NCBI RefSeq assembly: GCF_024623785.1 | Contig: NZ_JANKBZ010000015.1 | Location: 1-64,000 of the forward strand | Length of the DNA: 64,000 nucleotides | Reading direction: 5' to 3' | Origin: Archangium lipolyticum | GTDB taxonomy: Bacteria > Myxococcota > Myxococcia > Myxococcales > Myxococcaceae | Made by a program: the position numbers and the translations under genes | The notes under the pieces: model-generated | What the model saw: only the letters and a program-made list of their open reading frames with translations | What the model was told of the DNA's origin: nothing | Database searches by the model: none | In this document: piece after piece, positions 8,658-17,950 of the stretch | How positions within the stretch are numbered: position 1 is the first letter of the stretch | How the letters are laid out: each line of letters begins with the position of its first letter

Positions 8658-9758
8658 TCAGCCCTCGGAGGCGGGGATCGGACGGCGTCCCACCGCCAGG
8701 TCCCTCAGCCCGCGCGCGCCGTTGAAGAAGAGGCGGATGTCCGACAGGCCCGCCGCACGGAGCATTCCCTCCATCTCCTCCGGCGTGAAGTTGTCGCCGC
8801 CCGTGCTGAGCAGCATGAACAGCGACAGGAGCGCGGGCAGCAGCGGCCCCCTCCGCTCGGGATGGAAGAGCGTCTCGCTGACGAGCAGCAGCCCGCCCGG
8901 ACGCAGCAGCGACACCGCCCGGGAGAGGATGCGCGCGCGCTCCTCCGCCACGAAGTCGCCAATCACTCCCGACAGCAGCAGGGCATCGGCCGGCTCCAGG
9001 ATGCTCGCCAGGTCCTCGCGCAGGTCCGCCACCGTGCAGCGGATGCGGCCGGTGAGCCCGGCGCGCGCGATGCGCTCGGAGGCGTAGGCCCGCGCGGGCG
9101 GCGTGTCGACGAGCTCGAGGGACAGGTGCGGCACCGCCTGGGCCAGCTCGAGGGCCACCTGCCCTCCCCCTCCCCCCAGGTCCACCAGCCGGTGAATCCC
9201 GGTGAAGTCCACCTGCTCGGCGATGAGCCGGCCGACGCCACGGCTCGCGATGTCCATGGCCCTCATGAGGAGCGCGTACTCGTCCGGGTGCCGGGACAGC
9301 TCCGTGTACGCCTCCTCCGCCCGGCGTGAGGGGTCGACGAACGGCCAGCGCTCGAACTGGGGCCGGCCACTGGCCACCGCCTCGCCCAGGTGCGCGAAGA
9401 GCGAGTCCACGTGACGGCGCTGGTGCTGGAGGAACGGCACGAGCGAGTCCTCCCCCTCCGTGGTGAGCACCGCCGCAGCCAGGGGCCCATTGCGGAAGCG
9501 CGGGCCCGCCTCCTGCTCGACGAGCCCGAGCGCCACGAGCGCCGTGAGGAGCCGCCTCGCCCCCACCCCGGAGACACCCGCCCGGGCCGCCAGCGCCTCG
9601 GCGTCGAGAGGACCCGCGGCCAGGTGGTCGAAGAGCCGCAGGTCCAGCGCCGCGCCGAGCACCGAGCCCAATATCGGAGCGCAGGAGAGGAGCTGAAGGG
9701 TGGCCGGCGTGCACGGCACCGGCTCGCCTCGAAAGCCGAGCGTCGCGTCTCCACTCAT
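8658..9758 (-). CDS. Family 2 O-methyltransferase-fold enzyme, catalytic His replaced
   Basis: This 366-residue protein has the two-part plan of small-molecule O-methyltransferases (caffeate/acetylserotonin OMT and anthracycline enzymes DnrK/RdmB). An N-terminal winged-helix dimerisation domain (about 20-100) precedes a Rossmann SAM domain with LVDLGGGGGQVALELA at 191-206. The position normally holding the catalytic His (LHDWxDE) reads VIGDFVAEE, Gly267-Asp268-Phe269, so ordinary His-assisted O-methylation is doubtful; N- or C-methylation or a non-methylating reaction is possible. It is the third gene of a coupled operon (ATGA overlap at 9755-9758) with the PLP enzyme and the prenyltransferase fusion, so it probably tailors the same product. 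Confidence 0.88.
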   Translation of the reverse strand: MSGDATLGFRGEPVPCTPATLQLLSCAPILGSVLGAALDLRLFDHLAAGPLDAEALAARAGVSGVGARRLLTALVALGLVEQEAGPRFRNGPLAAAVLTTEGEDSLVPFLQHQRRHVDSLFAHLGEAVASGRPQFERWPFVDPSRRAEEAYTELSRHPDEYALLMRAMDIASRGVGRLIAEQVDFTGIHRLVDLGGGGGQVALELAQAVPHLSLELVDTPPARAYASERIARAGLTGRIRCTVADLREDLASILEPADALLLSGVIGDFVAEERARILSRAVSLLRPGGLLLVSETLFHPERRGPLLPALLSLFMLLSTGGDNFTPEEMEGMLRAAGLSDIRLFFNGARGLRDLAVGRRPIPASEG

Positions 9759-10900
9759 CGCCGGGACAGTCGTGCGAGCTCGTCGATGACGCGATCGCAC
9801 TCCTCCTCCGTGTTGCACGGGTGGGGCGAGACACGGACTCCCGCCCCCGGCCGGGTGTCGATGTCGATGCCGAGCGCCGCCATCCACTCGACGATCGCCG
9901 CCCCGTCCTCCATGTCGAAACAGAGCATCCCGCCGCGCCGCTCGGGCTCGCGCGGCGTCTTCACCGGGAGCCCCGCGTCGTGCGCCCGGTCCATCATCCG
10001 CGTGGTGAGCACGACGCTGCGCTCCCTCAGCCGCTCCACGCCCGTCTCCAGCACGAAGCGCAGGCCCGCGCGCCCGGTGTAGATGGGCTCGATGGCGGGC
10101 GTCCCCTGCTGGAAGCGCGCGCTCCCCGGCGCGGGCTCGTACGTCTCCGCGAACCCCACCATCTCCCGGTGGCCGATCCACCCCGGGAAGGCCGGCTCGA
10201 GCCGCTCGGCCAGCGCGGGCCGCACGTACAGGAAGGCCAGCCCCAGACCGCCACCTCCCAGCCACTTGTGCGTGCCCCCCACCACGACGTCCGCGCCGAG
10301 CCGCCGCACGTCCACCGGCACCACGCCCACCGCCTGGTACGCGTCCAGCACCACGAGGGCCCCCGCGTCGTGCGCCGCCTTCACCACCGGCTCGATGTCC
10401 AGGAGCGCCCCGGTACGCGGCGATACCAGCGACAGCGCCACGATGGCCACCCGCTCGTCCAGGTGCCGCAGCACCTCCTCCGGCCGCAGCAACACCCCAT
10501 CCTCCGGCCGCAGCTCCTCGACGGAGAAGCCCCGGCGCGTCTGCGCGGACCACAGGTAGCGCGAGGAGTGGAAGTCGATGGCGCTATAAAGGATGCGGTC
10601 CCGCTCCGGACGCGGCGTCACCGCCGAGGCGATGGCCGCCTGTGCCGCCGTGACACTGTCCCGGAGTGCCACCGAGCCCGGCTCGGCCGCGAGCAACCGT
10701 TCGAGCAGCCGGGAGAACTCGCCCATGCGTTCGATCCACACCGGGAGGGAGCGGTTGCGCAACCCCAACGTCCGGGCGTACTCGAGCAGGTCCACGTACA
10801 TCTCGGAGGGCGTGGGGCCGAGGCACTGCGTGGCGAAGTACGTGCGCTCGGCGAACAACGGAAAGCGGGCGCGCAGCGCGGCGAAGTCCGGAGCGCTCAT
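9755..10900 (-). CDS. Class V PLP-dependent aminotransferase-family enzyme (kynureninase/desulfurase-like)
   Basis: The product is a 381-residue fold-type I PLP enzyme. The cofactor lysine is K212 in GGTHKWLGGG, and the Asp that pairs with the pyridine nitrogen is D186 in LDAYQAVG, with VPVDVRRLGADVVV between them. These are hallmarks of aminotransferase class V, which includes cysteine desulfurases, kynureninase and isopenicillin N epimerase. The precise reaction cannot be read from the motifs; no desulfurase active-site Cys loop is obvious. The ATG at 10900 overlaps the upstream stop as ATGA, and its own stop overlaps the next start the same way. Given a Trp-type prenyltransferase next door, an amino-acid-derived aromatic substrate is a reasonable inference. 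Confidence 0.88.
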   Translation of the reverse strand: MSAPDFAALRARFPLFAERTYFATQCLGPTPSEMYVDLLEYARTLGLRNRSLPVWIERMGEFSRLLERLLAAEPGSVALRDSVTAAQAAIASAVTPRPERDRILYSAIDFHSSRYLWSAQTRRGFSVEELRPEDGVLLRPEEVLRHLDERVAIVALSLVSPRTGALLDIEPVVKAAHDAGALVVLDAYQAVGVVPVDVRRLGADVVVGGTHKWLGGGGLGLAFLYVRPALAERLEPAFPGWIGHREMVGFAETYEPAPGSARFQQGTPAIEPIYTGRAGLRFVLETGVERLRERSVVLTTRMMDRAHDAGLPVKTPREPERRGGMLCFDMEDGAAIVEWMAALGIDIDTRPGAGVRVSPHPCNTEEECDRVIDELARLSRR

Positions 10901-12678
10901 GGGTAGCACGCACGGTACAGCGCGTCGAAGAAGGCACGCGACGCGGTGGCCACCGCCCTCGCGCCACGCCAGGCGGCCTCGCTCGCCGGACCCGTGGGAA
11001 TGAGCCGCGCGATGTCCATGGACTCGCTGGCGTGCTCCACCTCCAGGGTCTCGTGCAGGTGCAGCCACTCCAGCGCCGAGGGAGGAATCTCCTTCTGCCG
11101 GCGGAACTGGTCCGCGACGAACGTGTCCACCTGCTTGCCGTACACCTCGACCACCAGGCTCGCGCCCACCCCCTCGTAGGGCTCGGCGCTCACGTAGCAG
11201 CGCTCCAGCTCCGCGCCGAGCGCGTGGCCCGGCGCGAGCACCTCCTCCGTCTCCGGCGGCGCCCAGGGCGCGAGCACCTCGAACATCCGCTCGAACAGCC
11301 CCCGGTGGGCACGCGTGAAGTCGCCATTGCCCAGCTCGTCGTTGAGCTGCTTCGCCAGCACGCTGCGGATGCGCTCGTCCGGCGCCCGGGCGGTGAGCCA
11401 CGCCAGCCGGCGCGGGAACTCCCGGGTGATGCCCACGCGGAAGTTGGCCAGCAGGCGCGCCAGCACCTCCAGGCGCACCGGCTCGCGGTGCATCCGCGCG
11501 AAGAACGGGTGGTCCGCCACCGAGTGCGCCTCGAAGTGGTCGACGATCTCCGTCGCCGGCCGTGCCACCTCCACCGCGGGCGCCTCGCGCGACGGCTGCC
11601 GCATCATCCCGTAGGTCTCCGGTGAGAAGTAGACCGTCACCCGGGGCTTCCCCTGCCACCGCACCGCGGCATACGTGTGGATGCCCGTCCCCGCCTCCAA
11701 CGGACGGCGGGCCGAGGACTCCAGCGCCGCCAGGTACGGCCCGGTGGCCAGCTCCTGGCTCTGGAGGTAGCCGGTGATGCGCTGGCGGATCTCCCGGTCG
11801 TCACGCGCGTGGTGCGACACGGGGAAGTACACCGTCACGGCCTGGGGCCGCGCATCGGACGGGTCCGAGAAGCTCAAGCAGGTCACCGGACCCTTGCCGC
11901 CATAGGGACCCTCGCCGCCACCGGCCATCCGCCGGCAGAACTCGGTGACGACTCCCGGCTGGTGGTGGCGCCCCAGTGCGCACACCTCCTCGAGGAACGC
12001 CGCGGTCGCGCGGTGGTGGCGGAAGTAGAGCTTCGCCCGGGCGTCGGCACGCGGGGACAGGTCGAGCGCGAAGTAGACGGGCTCGTCCGCCCCCGCCTCG
12101 CGGCGCCCCATCACCTCGGCCACCGAGGACCAGGCCTGGTGAAAGCCAATGCGGTGCAGGGCCTCCTCCGTGAGCCGGGCCGCGTGTCCCGGGCCATGGG
12201 CCAGGAGGTTGAAGTACACCTTGAAGTCCACCGGGTGCCCCGGGCTGAACGCGGCCGAGTGCCAGGCGACGAACCGGCCCCGCGCGTCCTCGGGCATCAA
12301 CAGCCCTTCCAGCGCGCGCAGCCGCTCCAGGTGCAGGCCGTGGGTGCGCGCGAGCTCCTCGTGCAGACGCAGGCTCGCGGCGCGGTTGGCGCTCAGCGAG
12401 AACGGCGCGTCCATGGGCTCCACCAGCACGCGCAGCTGCGGCCCCTCGGCGTCGATGGCCACCGACAGCTCGAAGGGCGAGTGGTCGTCACACACGTCCG
12501 AGGGCCAGGGCGGAGCACGTCCCACGGGCAGCTCGCCCCAGCTCGAGGCCAGCGTCAGGAAGAGCGACCGCATCGCCTGGGTGGAGGGCTCGTCGAAGCC
12601 CATCGCCCTCGCGAGCGCCGTCAGCCGTTCACTCCCCGAGGCGATGAGCGTTCCAGCGAGAAGACCCTGCTCCCGCAT
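10897..12678 (-). CDS. DMATS-type prenyltransferase fused to a heme-oxygenase-like diiron oxidase domain
   Basis: This 593-residue protein has two parts. Residues 1 to about 360 show the ABBA fold of Trp dimethylallyltransferases. A candidate catalytic Glu is E70 in HSPFELSVAID. Repeated basic-x-Tyr strands would bind the diphosphate: FKVYFNLL at 152-159, KLYFRHH at 216-222, VTVYFPVSHH at 281-290 and RVTVYFSPETYG at 346-357. Residues of about 375-593 are all-helical, with the spacing of HO-like diiron oxidases (PqqC/TenA/CADD relatives): E448, H458, E511, then H542-x3-E546-x2-H549. The ATG at 12678 is set by a GAGGAGGAG ribosome site at 12683-12691. It leads a three-gene ATGA-coupled operon. 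No signal peptide; cytosolic. The predicted role is prenylation plus oxidation of an indole or other aromatic. Confidence 0.85.
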   Translation of the reverse strand: MREQGLLAGTLIASGSERLTALARAMGFDEPSTQAMRSLFLTLASSWGELPVGRAPPWPSDVCDDHSPFELSVAIDAEGPQLRVLVEPMDAPFSLSANRAASLRLHEELARTHGLHLERLRALEGLLMPEDARGRFVAWHSAAFSPGHPVDFKVYFNLLAHGPGHAARLTEEALHRIGFHQAWSSVAEVMGRREAGADEPVYFALDLSPRADARAKLYFRHHRATAAFLEEVCALGRHHQPGVVTEFCRRMAGGGEGPYGGKGPVTCLSFSDPSDARPQAVTVYFPVSHHARDDREIRQRITGYLQSQELATGPYLAALESSARRPLEAGTGIHTYAAVRWQGKPRVTVYFSPETYGMMRQPSREAPAVEVARPATEIVDHFEAHSVADHPFFARMHREPVRLEVLARLLANFRVGITREFPRRLAWLTARAPDERIRSVLAKQLNDELGNGDFTRAHRGLFERMFEVLAPWAPPETEEVLAPGHALGAELERCYVSAEPYEGVGASLVVEVYGKQVDTFVADQFRRQKEIPPSALEWLHLHETLEVEHASESMDIARLIPTGPASEAAWRGARAVATASRAFFDALYRACYP

Positions 12679-12701
12679 GTGACTCCTCCTCAAAAGAGTG
12701 A

Positions 12702-12740
12702 GGGAGGGCGTCGCGTTCCCAGCGGAACGTCGTCCCTCCC
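12702..12740 (-). promoter_or_regulatory. Leader hairpin, possible attenuator, before prenyltransferase operon
   Basis: On the minus strand, arms GGGAGGGACGACGTTCC and GGAACGCGACGCCCTCCC close over a 4-base loop with one small internal mismatch. The sequence after it is TCACTCTTTTGAGGAGG, so a short U run leads straight into the ribosome site. This could be a transcription attenuator or a structure that controls access to the ribosome site. Inference from sequence only. Confidence 0.45.
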
Positions 12741-12984
12741 CCCTCAGGTGACTCGATTTCTCGAAAAGTAAACGTTGGCTCGTGTGGCTGTCTATGAGCG
12801 GGGGTCGCACCACCGCAATCGCTCACACGCACCGTGAGAGCGTGACAAGGGGATGCACGAAAGCAACCAACGTCGCGCGTGGCTCACCACACACACGCAG
12901 CGGAATCCTCCCGCCCGGAGGTCAAGACAGACACCCCACGCGATGGGGTGAGAAGGGACCCGCCGGGCGCGGTCTCCACGAACG

Positions 12985-13007
12985 GGTCCGATGGTCGGAC
13001 CAGTTGG
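12985..13007. repeat. Palindromic repeat, copy 1
   Basis: Arms GGTCCGA and TCGGACC flank a TGG loop, followed by AGTTGG. The same 23 bases recur at 23896-23918. It lies 22 bp beyond the stop of the kinase gene and about 300 bp upstream of the prenyltransferase start. Confidence 0.55.
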
Positions 13008-13028
13008 CGCGAAGCGAGCCCGGAAGGC

Positions 13029-16000
13029 TCAGGCGCTCGCGGAGGCGGTGGCGGAAGCCAACACCACCGGAGCGGTCACCACGGCCGCACGGCGAGGCTG
13101 AAGCGCGCGCCGCAGCTTCGCCACCAGCACGTCCGGATTGACCGGGTACATGAGGACATCATCCGCGCCAGCATCCAGCCCGGCCTCCACCAGGCCGGGG
13201 TCCTCCGGAGGGGCCAGCACGAAGATGGGCAGCGAGGCCGTGTCCACCGAGGAGCGCAGCGAGCGCGTGAGCGCGGCGCCGTCCCCATCCGGCAGTTGGG
13301 AGGCCACCACCAATGCCTGACTGCCTTCCGCCAGCAACGTGCGGGCCCGCGCCGCGGAGTCGGCGAGCACCACCCGCACCCCGTCCGCCAGGAAGCGCGC
13401 CTGGAGGGCCGAGGCCCGCGCCGTGTTGGGCTCGGCGAGCACCACCGTGTGCGCGGCGCTCTCGCCCAGCACCAGCTCCATCACCTCCGCGGAGAGGGCC
13501 TCCAGGGCCACCGCGGGCAACCGGTTCTCGGTGCGCAGCTTGACGAGCGACTGCGACGCGGCCGAGGCCACCGGCGTGGCCGTGCCCGCCACCTCCAGCA
13601 GCGACACCGCCGCGGCCAGGGCCAGCGTGGCCCGGTGGGCGTTGTCGGCCAGCGGCGGAGCATTCCGGGTGCACGCGCCGATGAGCCCCGCCAGCTCGCC
13701 CGCGTCACGGCCGAGGATGGCGCGCACCGACTCGCACGAGGGCCGGGTGAAGCGCTCCTCCGACTCCTGGTAGGCCGCGAGCGCCAGGGCATAGGCCACC
13801 GCCGAGGCCCGCTCGGCCTCCGCGCGCCCCGCCCCCAGCCGCCGGGCCACCCGCCGCGCCAGCTTGGCGAGCGCCGCCCCCTGCACCCCCACCCCACCGA
13901 GCTCCGCCAGCGCCGCGTCCACCACGCGCGCGTGCAACCGCGCCGCGCGGCCGAGCGGACCGGCCTCGCCTCCAAGCGCCTCGGCCAGCGAGGGCAACAC
14001 GCGCACCTCCATCGAGGGCGCCACCGTCATCAGCCTCGCCACCAACGACGGCGCGTCCGGCACCGTGTCCGCGGCCACCAGTGCCACCTCGGTCCCCCCG
14101 AGGGCCACCGCCTTCTCCACGTCCGCGGCGCCGCTGCCGGAGGCCGCCACGCCCTGGCGCGTGAGCAGCCGCACCGCCGCCTCGCGCAACTCCTCGTCGT
14201 CCGACACCACCAACATGGTGCGCGCCAGCGAGGCCGGCGCGAGCGTCGGCGGAGGCCTCGGCGCGGCCACCGGCTCGGGCACGGGCGGTGGCGGCAGCGG
14301 CGGCGGCGCGGGGACGGCGGAGACCTCCTCGAAGGCGGACTCGTCCAGCAGACGCTCGCGCGTGCGGGTGTGCTTGTCGGCGTAGGGGGTGACTCCCACC
14401 TGCGTCTCCGAGCCCACCAGCGGCATCATGTTGGACCAGTCATCCATCTGGTCCGGATCGTCTCCCCGGTAGAAGCGGCCGATGGCGCGGCGGATGGCGC
14501 CCTCGGTGGCGTAGATGCCGCGCACGGGGCAGCCGGTGATGAACTTGAGCTCGTCCAGGCGCGCCAGATCGCGCGGCTCGCGCATGGCGCACACCAGCTC
14601 CTTGGACTGCTGGGCCACCGGCACCGCCTCGAGCCGCTCGGCCTTCTCCAGCGGCAGCAGCGGCAGCAGCCCCTTGGGCACCGGCATGGTGCGCAGCACC
14701 TTGTCCGAGACGAAGGCGATGCCCCCCTGCTCGCTGAGGGCGCGGACCACGTCCTCGTCGGTGAGGAGGCCCTCGGCCACGAGCAGCTCGCCGATGCGCC
14801 CGCCGGTGCGCTTCTGCCGCTCCAGCGCGCCCTTGAGCTGCGACTCCGACAGCTTGCCGGCCGCCACCAGCATCTCCCCCAGCTTGCGGCGCCCCGTGCG
14901 CATCACGCGCGTGGGCACCTGCATGGCGACCGAGGAGCCCACCGCGCTCATCGTCATCGAGCGGGGACTCCCGGCCAGCGGCACCTGCGGAATGGACGAG
15001 GGGCCCACCCCGCTCAGCGTCATCGCGCGGGCGCCGGGCGGCGGAGGCACCTGCATGGTGACGGAGGTGCCCGCGCGCGCCTCGGGCGGCGGGGGTGGAG
15101 GCTGCGTCCGGCCCATGTCCGCCACGCTGCGCATGGAGGGAATCGAGGGCGTGCCCGGGCGCGGGCCTCCGGGGAACGGTGGGCGCGAGCGCACCGAGGT
15201 GAGCGTCGGCGGCCGTTGCATCCCCGCGTCCGAGCCGAGGCGGATCTCCTCGCCCCGCACCTCGCCCGTGCCCTCCAGCGGCGAGCGGCGCTCGGGGAAG
15301 CAACGCGAGAAGAGCGCCGCCACGTCCTGCGGGCCCACGCGCAGCCGGTGGTCGAAGAGGAAGTTCTGCAGCGCGTCCGAGATGTCACGCGCCCGCTGGA
15401 AGCGCGCCGTGGGGTTCTCCGCCAGCGCCCGCGTGACGATGCTCCACAGCGCCTGCGGCACGCCCGGCAGCGGCGACAGTGCCTTCACGTCGAACTGGGC
15501 GATGTTGCGCAGCGTCTGGAAGTAGTCCGTCCCACCGAAGAGCTGCCTGCCGGCGAGCAGCTCGTACAGCATCAGCCCGATGAGGAAGAGGTCCGCGCGC
15601 TGGTCCACCTCGGCGCCCTTCACCTGCTCCGGCGCCAGGTAGCCCGCCTTGCCCTTCACCACCCCCACCTGCGTGCCGTTCTGCGCGTTGGCCGCCTTGG
15701 CGATGCCGAAGTCCGCCAGCTTCACCTCGCCGCTGCTGGCCACCATCACGTTGGACGGGTTCACGTCCCGGTGGATGATGTTGAGCGGCCGGCCCGCCGC
15801 GTCCGAGCGCCCGTGCGCGTACGCCAGTCCCTCCGTCACCTGCTGGACGATGAAACACACCTCGCGCAGCCCCAGCGGCACATGGTGGGACGCCGAGCCC
15901 CGCTGCACCGCCCGCAGGTTCTCCCCGTCCACGAACTCCATCACCATGTAGTACTGCCCGCTGATGGCCCCCAGGTCGAACACCTGCACCACGTTGGCGT

Positions 16001-16190
16001 GCTGCAGGCACACCGTCAGCTTCGCCTCGCGCAGGAACAGCTCCACGAACTCCCGGTCCTGCGCGAGCGAGGGGAGGATGCGCTTGACGGCCACCGGCTT
16101 CTCGAAGCCCTCGGCTCCGACCACCTTGGCCAGGAACACCTCCGCCATCCCGCCGGCTGCGAGCTTGCGGATGAGTCGGTATGTGGCCAT
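13029..16190 (-). CDS. Multidomain Ser/Thr kinase with MshEN/GspE-N module and pseudo-receivers
   Basis: This 1053-residue cytosolic protein begins with a kinase domain (about 4-280): GGMAEVF loop, K36, HRDVNPSN at 140-147, DFG at 160-162, APEQ. A Pro-rich linker leads to a GspE/MshE N-terminal-type domain (about 432-575; GEMLVAAGKL and GELLVAEGLLTDEDV repeats), a fold that binds c-di-GMP in MshE relatives. After a second Pro-rich linker come a receiver-like unit (about 657-735), a helical region (about 745-900) that may be a worn HD-type domain, and a second receiver-like unit (about 935-1035). In that last unit the phospho-Asp position reads VVASQLPDGDG, so it is probably not phosphorylated. 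The ATG at 16190 has a GGGAGGTG ribosome site. It is divergent from the FHA activator at 16472, a likely partner. Confidence 0.88.
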   Translation of the reverse strand: MATYRLIRKLAAGGMAEVFLAKVVGAEGFEKPVAVKRILPSLAQDREFVELFLREAKLTVCLQHANVVQVFDLGAISGQYYMVMEFVDGENLRAVQRGSASHHVPLGLREVCFIVQQVTEGLAYAHGRSDAAGRPLNIIHRDVNPSNVMVASSGEVKLADFGIAKAANAQNGTQVGVVKGKAGYLAPEQVKGAEVDQRADLFLIGLMLYELLAGRQLFGGTDYFQTLRNIAQFDVKALSPLPGVPQALWSIVTRALAENPTARFQRARDISDALQNFLFDHRLRVGPQDVAALFSRCFPERRSPLEGTGEVRGEEIRLGSDAGMQRPPTLTSVRSRPPFPGGPRPGTPSIPSMRSVADMGRTQPPPPPPEARAGTSVTMQVPPPPGARAMTLSGVGPSSIPQVPLAGSPRSMTMSAVGSSVAMQVPTRVMRTGRRKLGEMLVAAGKLSESQLKGALERQKRTGGRIGELLVAEGLLTDEDVVRALSEQGGIAFVSDKVLRTMPVPKGLLPLLPLEKAERLEAVPVAQQSKELVCAMREPRDLARLDELKFITGCPVRGIYATEGAIRRAIGRFYRGDDPDQMDDWSNMMPLVGSETQVGVTPYADKHTRTRERLLDESAFEEVSAVPAPPPLPPPPVPEPVAAPRPPPTLAPASLARTMLVVSDDEELREAAVRLLTRQGVAASGSGAADVEKAVALGGTEVALVAADTVPDAPSLVARLMTVAPSMEVRVLPSLAEALGGEAGPLGRAARLHARVVDAALAELGGVGVQGAALAKLARRVARRLGAGRAEAERASAVAYALALAAYQESEERFTRPSCESVRAILGRDAGELAGLIGACTRNAPPLADNAHRATLALAAAVSLLEVAGTATPVASAASQSLVKLRTENRLPAVALEALSAEVMELVLGESAAHTVVLAEPNTARASALQARFLADGVRVVLADSAARARTLLAEGSQALVVASQLPDGDGAALTRSLRSSVDTASLPIFVLAPPEDPGLVEAGLDAGADDVLMYPVNPDVLVAKLRRALQPRRAAVVTAPVVLASATASASA

Positions 16191-16471
16191 GCCGGCACCT
16201 CCCCCATCTCCCTAGGTTGCGTGCTCGGTATGCGCACGGGGGGGCTGCTTGGTGAGTCCTCTTCGCCCCGGGACGCCCTGAACGTCCACCCGCGGGCACT
16301 CCCATGACGCATCGCGCCCCTGGCCCGTTCACCGGTGGTCAACCGTCTCCGTCTCCAGGGAGGGTGGGCACTTCTGCGGCACGGGAGGAGCTGGCGGCAC
16401 ATGCCCCTTCACCTCATTGGAAGATGGGAAGAGGGCCGAGAGTGAAGTGCGAGGGACGCGGCGGGTAGGGC

Positions 16472-17861
<1,390 letters not shown>

Positions 17862-17866
<5 letters not shown>

Positions 17867-17877
17867 CGGGAGTCACC
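17862..17877. promoter_or_regulatory. Inverted repeat GGTGAC-N4-GTCACC (candidate activator site 1)
   Basis: GGTGACGGGAGTCACC has perfect 6-bp arms and overlaps the stop codon of the activator gene. It lies just upstream of the sigma-54-type promoter at 17898. The same arms recur upstream of the protease gene. Confidence 0.6.
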
Positions 17878-17897
17878 GGAAAGAGGCGCCCGGCACC

Positions 17898-17913
17898 TGG
17901 ATCGCCTCTTGCA
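17898..17913 (+). promoter_or_regulatory. Sigma-54-type promoter for the gene at 17951
   Basis: TGGATCGCCTCTTGCA keeps the GG at -24 and GC at -12 with exactly 10 bases between them, and the TTGCA half is perfect. The start codon of the next gene is 38 bp downstream. Confidence 0.65.
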
Positions 17914-17950
17914 CCAGGTTGGGAACGTCTCCATCGCGGGAAGGGTCCCC

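Larger units (their letters stand above)
12679..13028. other. Intergenic leader and promoter region of the prenyltransferase operon
   Basis: These 350 bp contain no credible gene. They hold the ribosome site for the prenyltransferase fusion, a strong leader hairpin (12702-12740) and, at the far end, one copy of a palindromic repeat (12985-13007). They also hold the downstream region of the kinase gene that ends at 13029. Both flanking genes run on the minus strand. I could not assign a confident -35/-10 pair. Confidence 0.6.

Noticed and set aside
12879-16307. Long plus-strand open frame opposite the multidomain kinase
   Set aside because: It is a shadow of the kinase gene, with Arg/His/Gly/Ala-rich composition and no domain.
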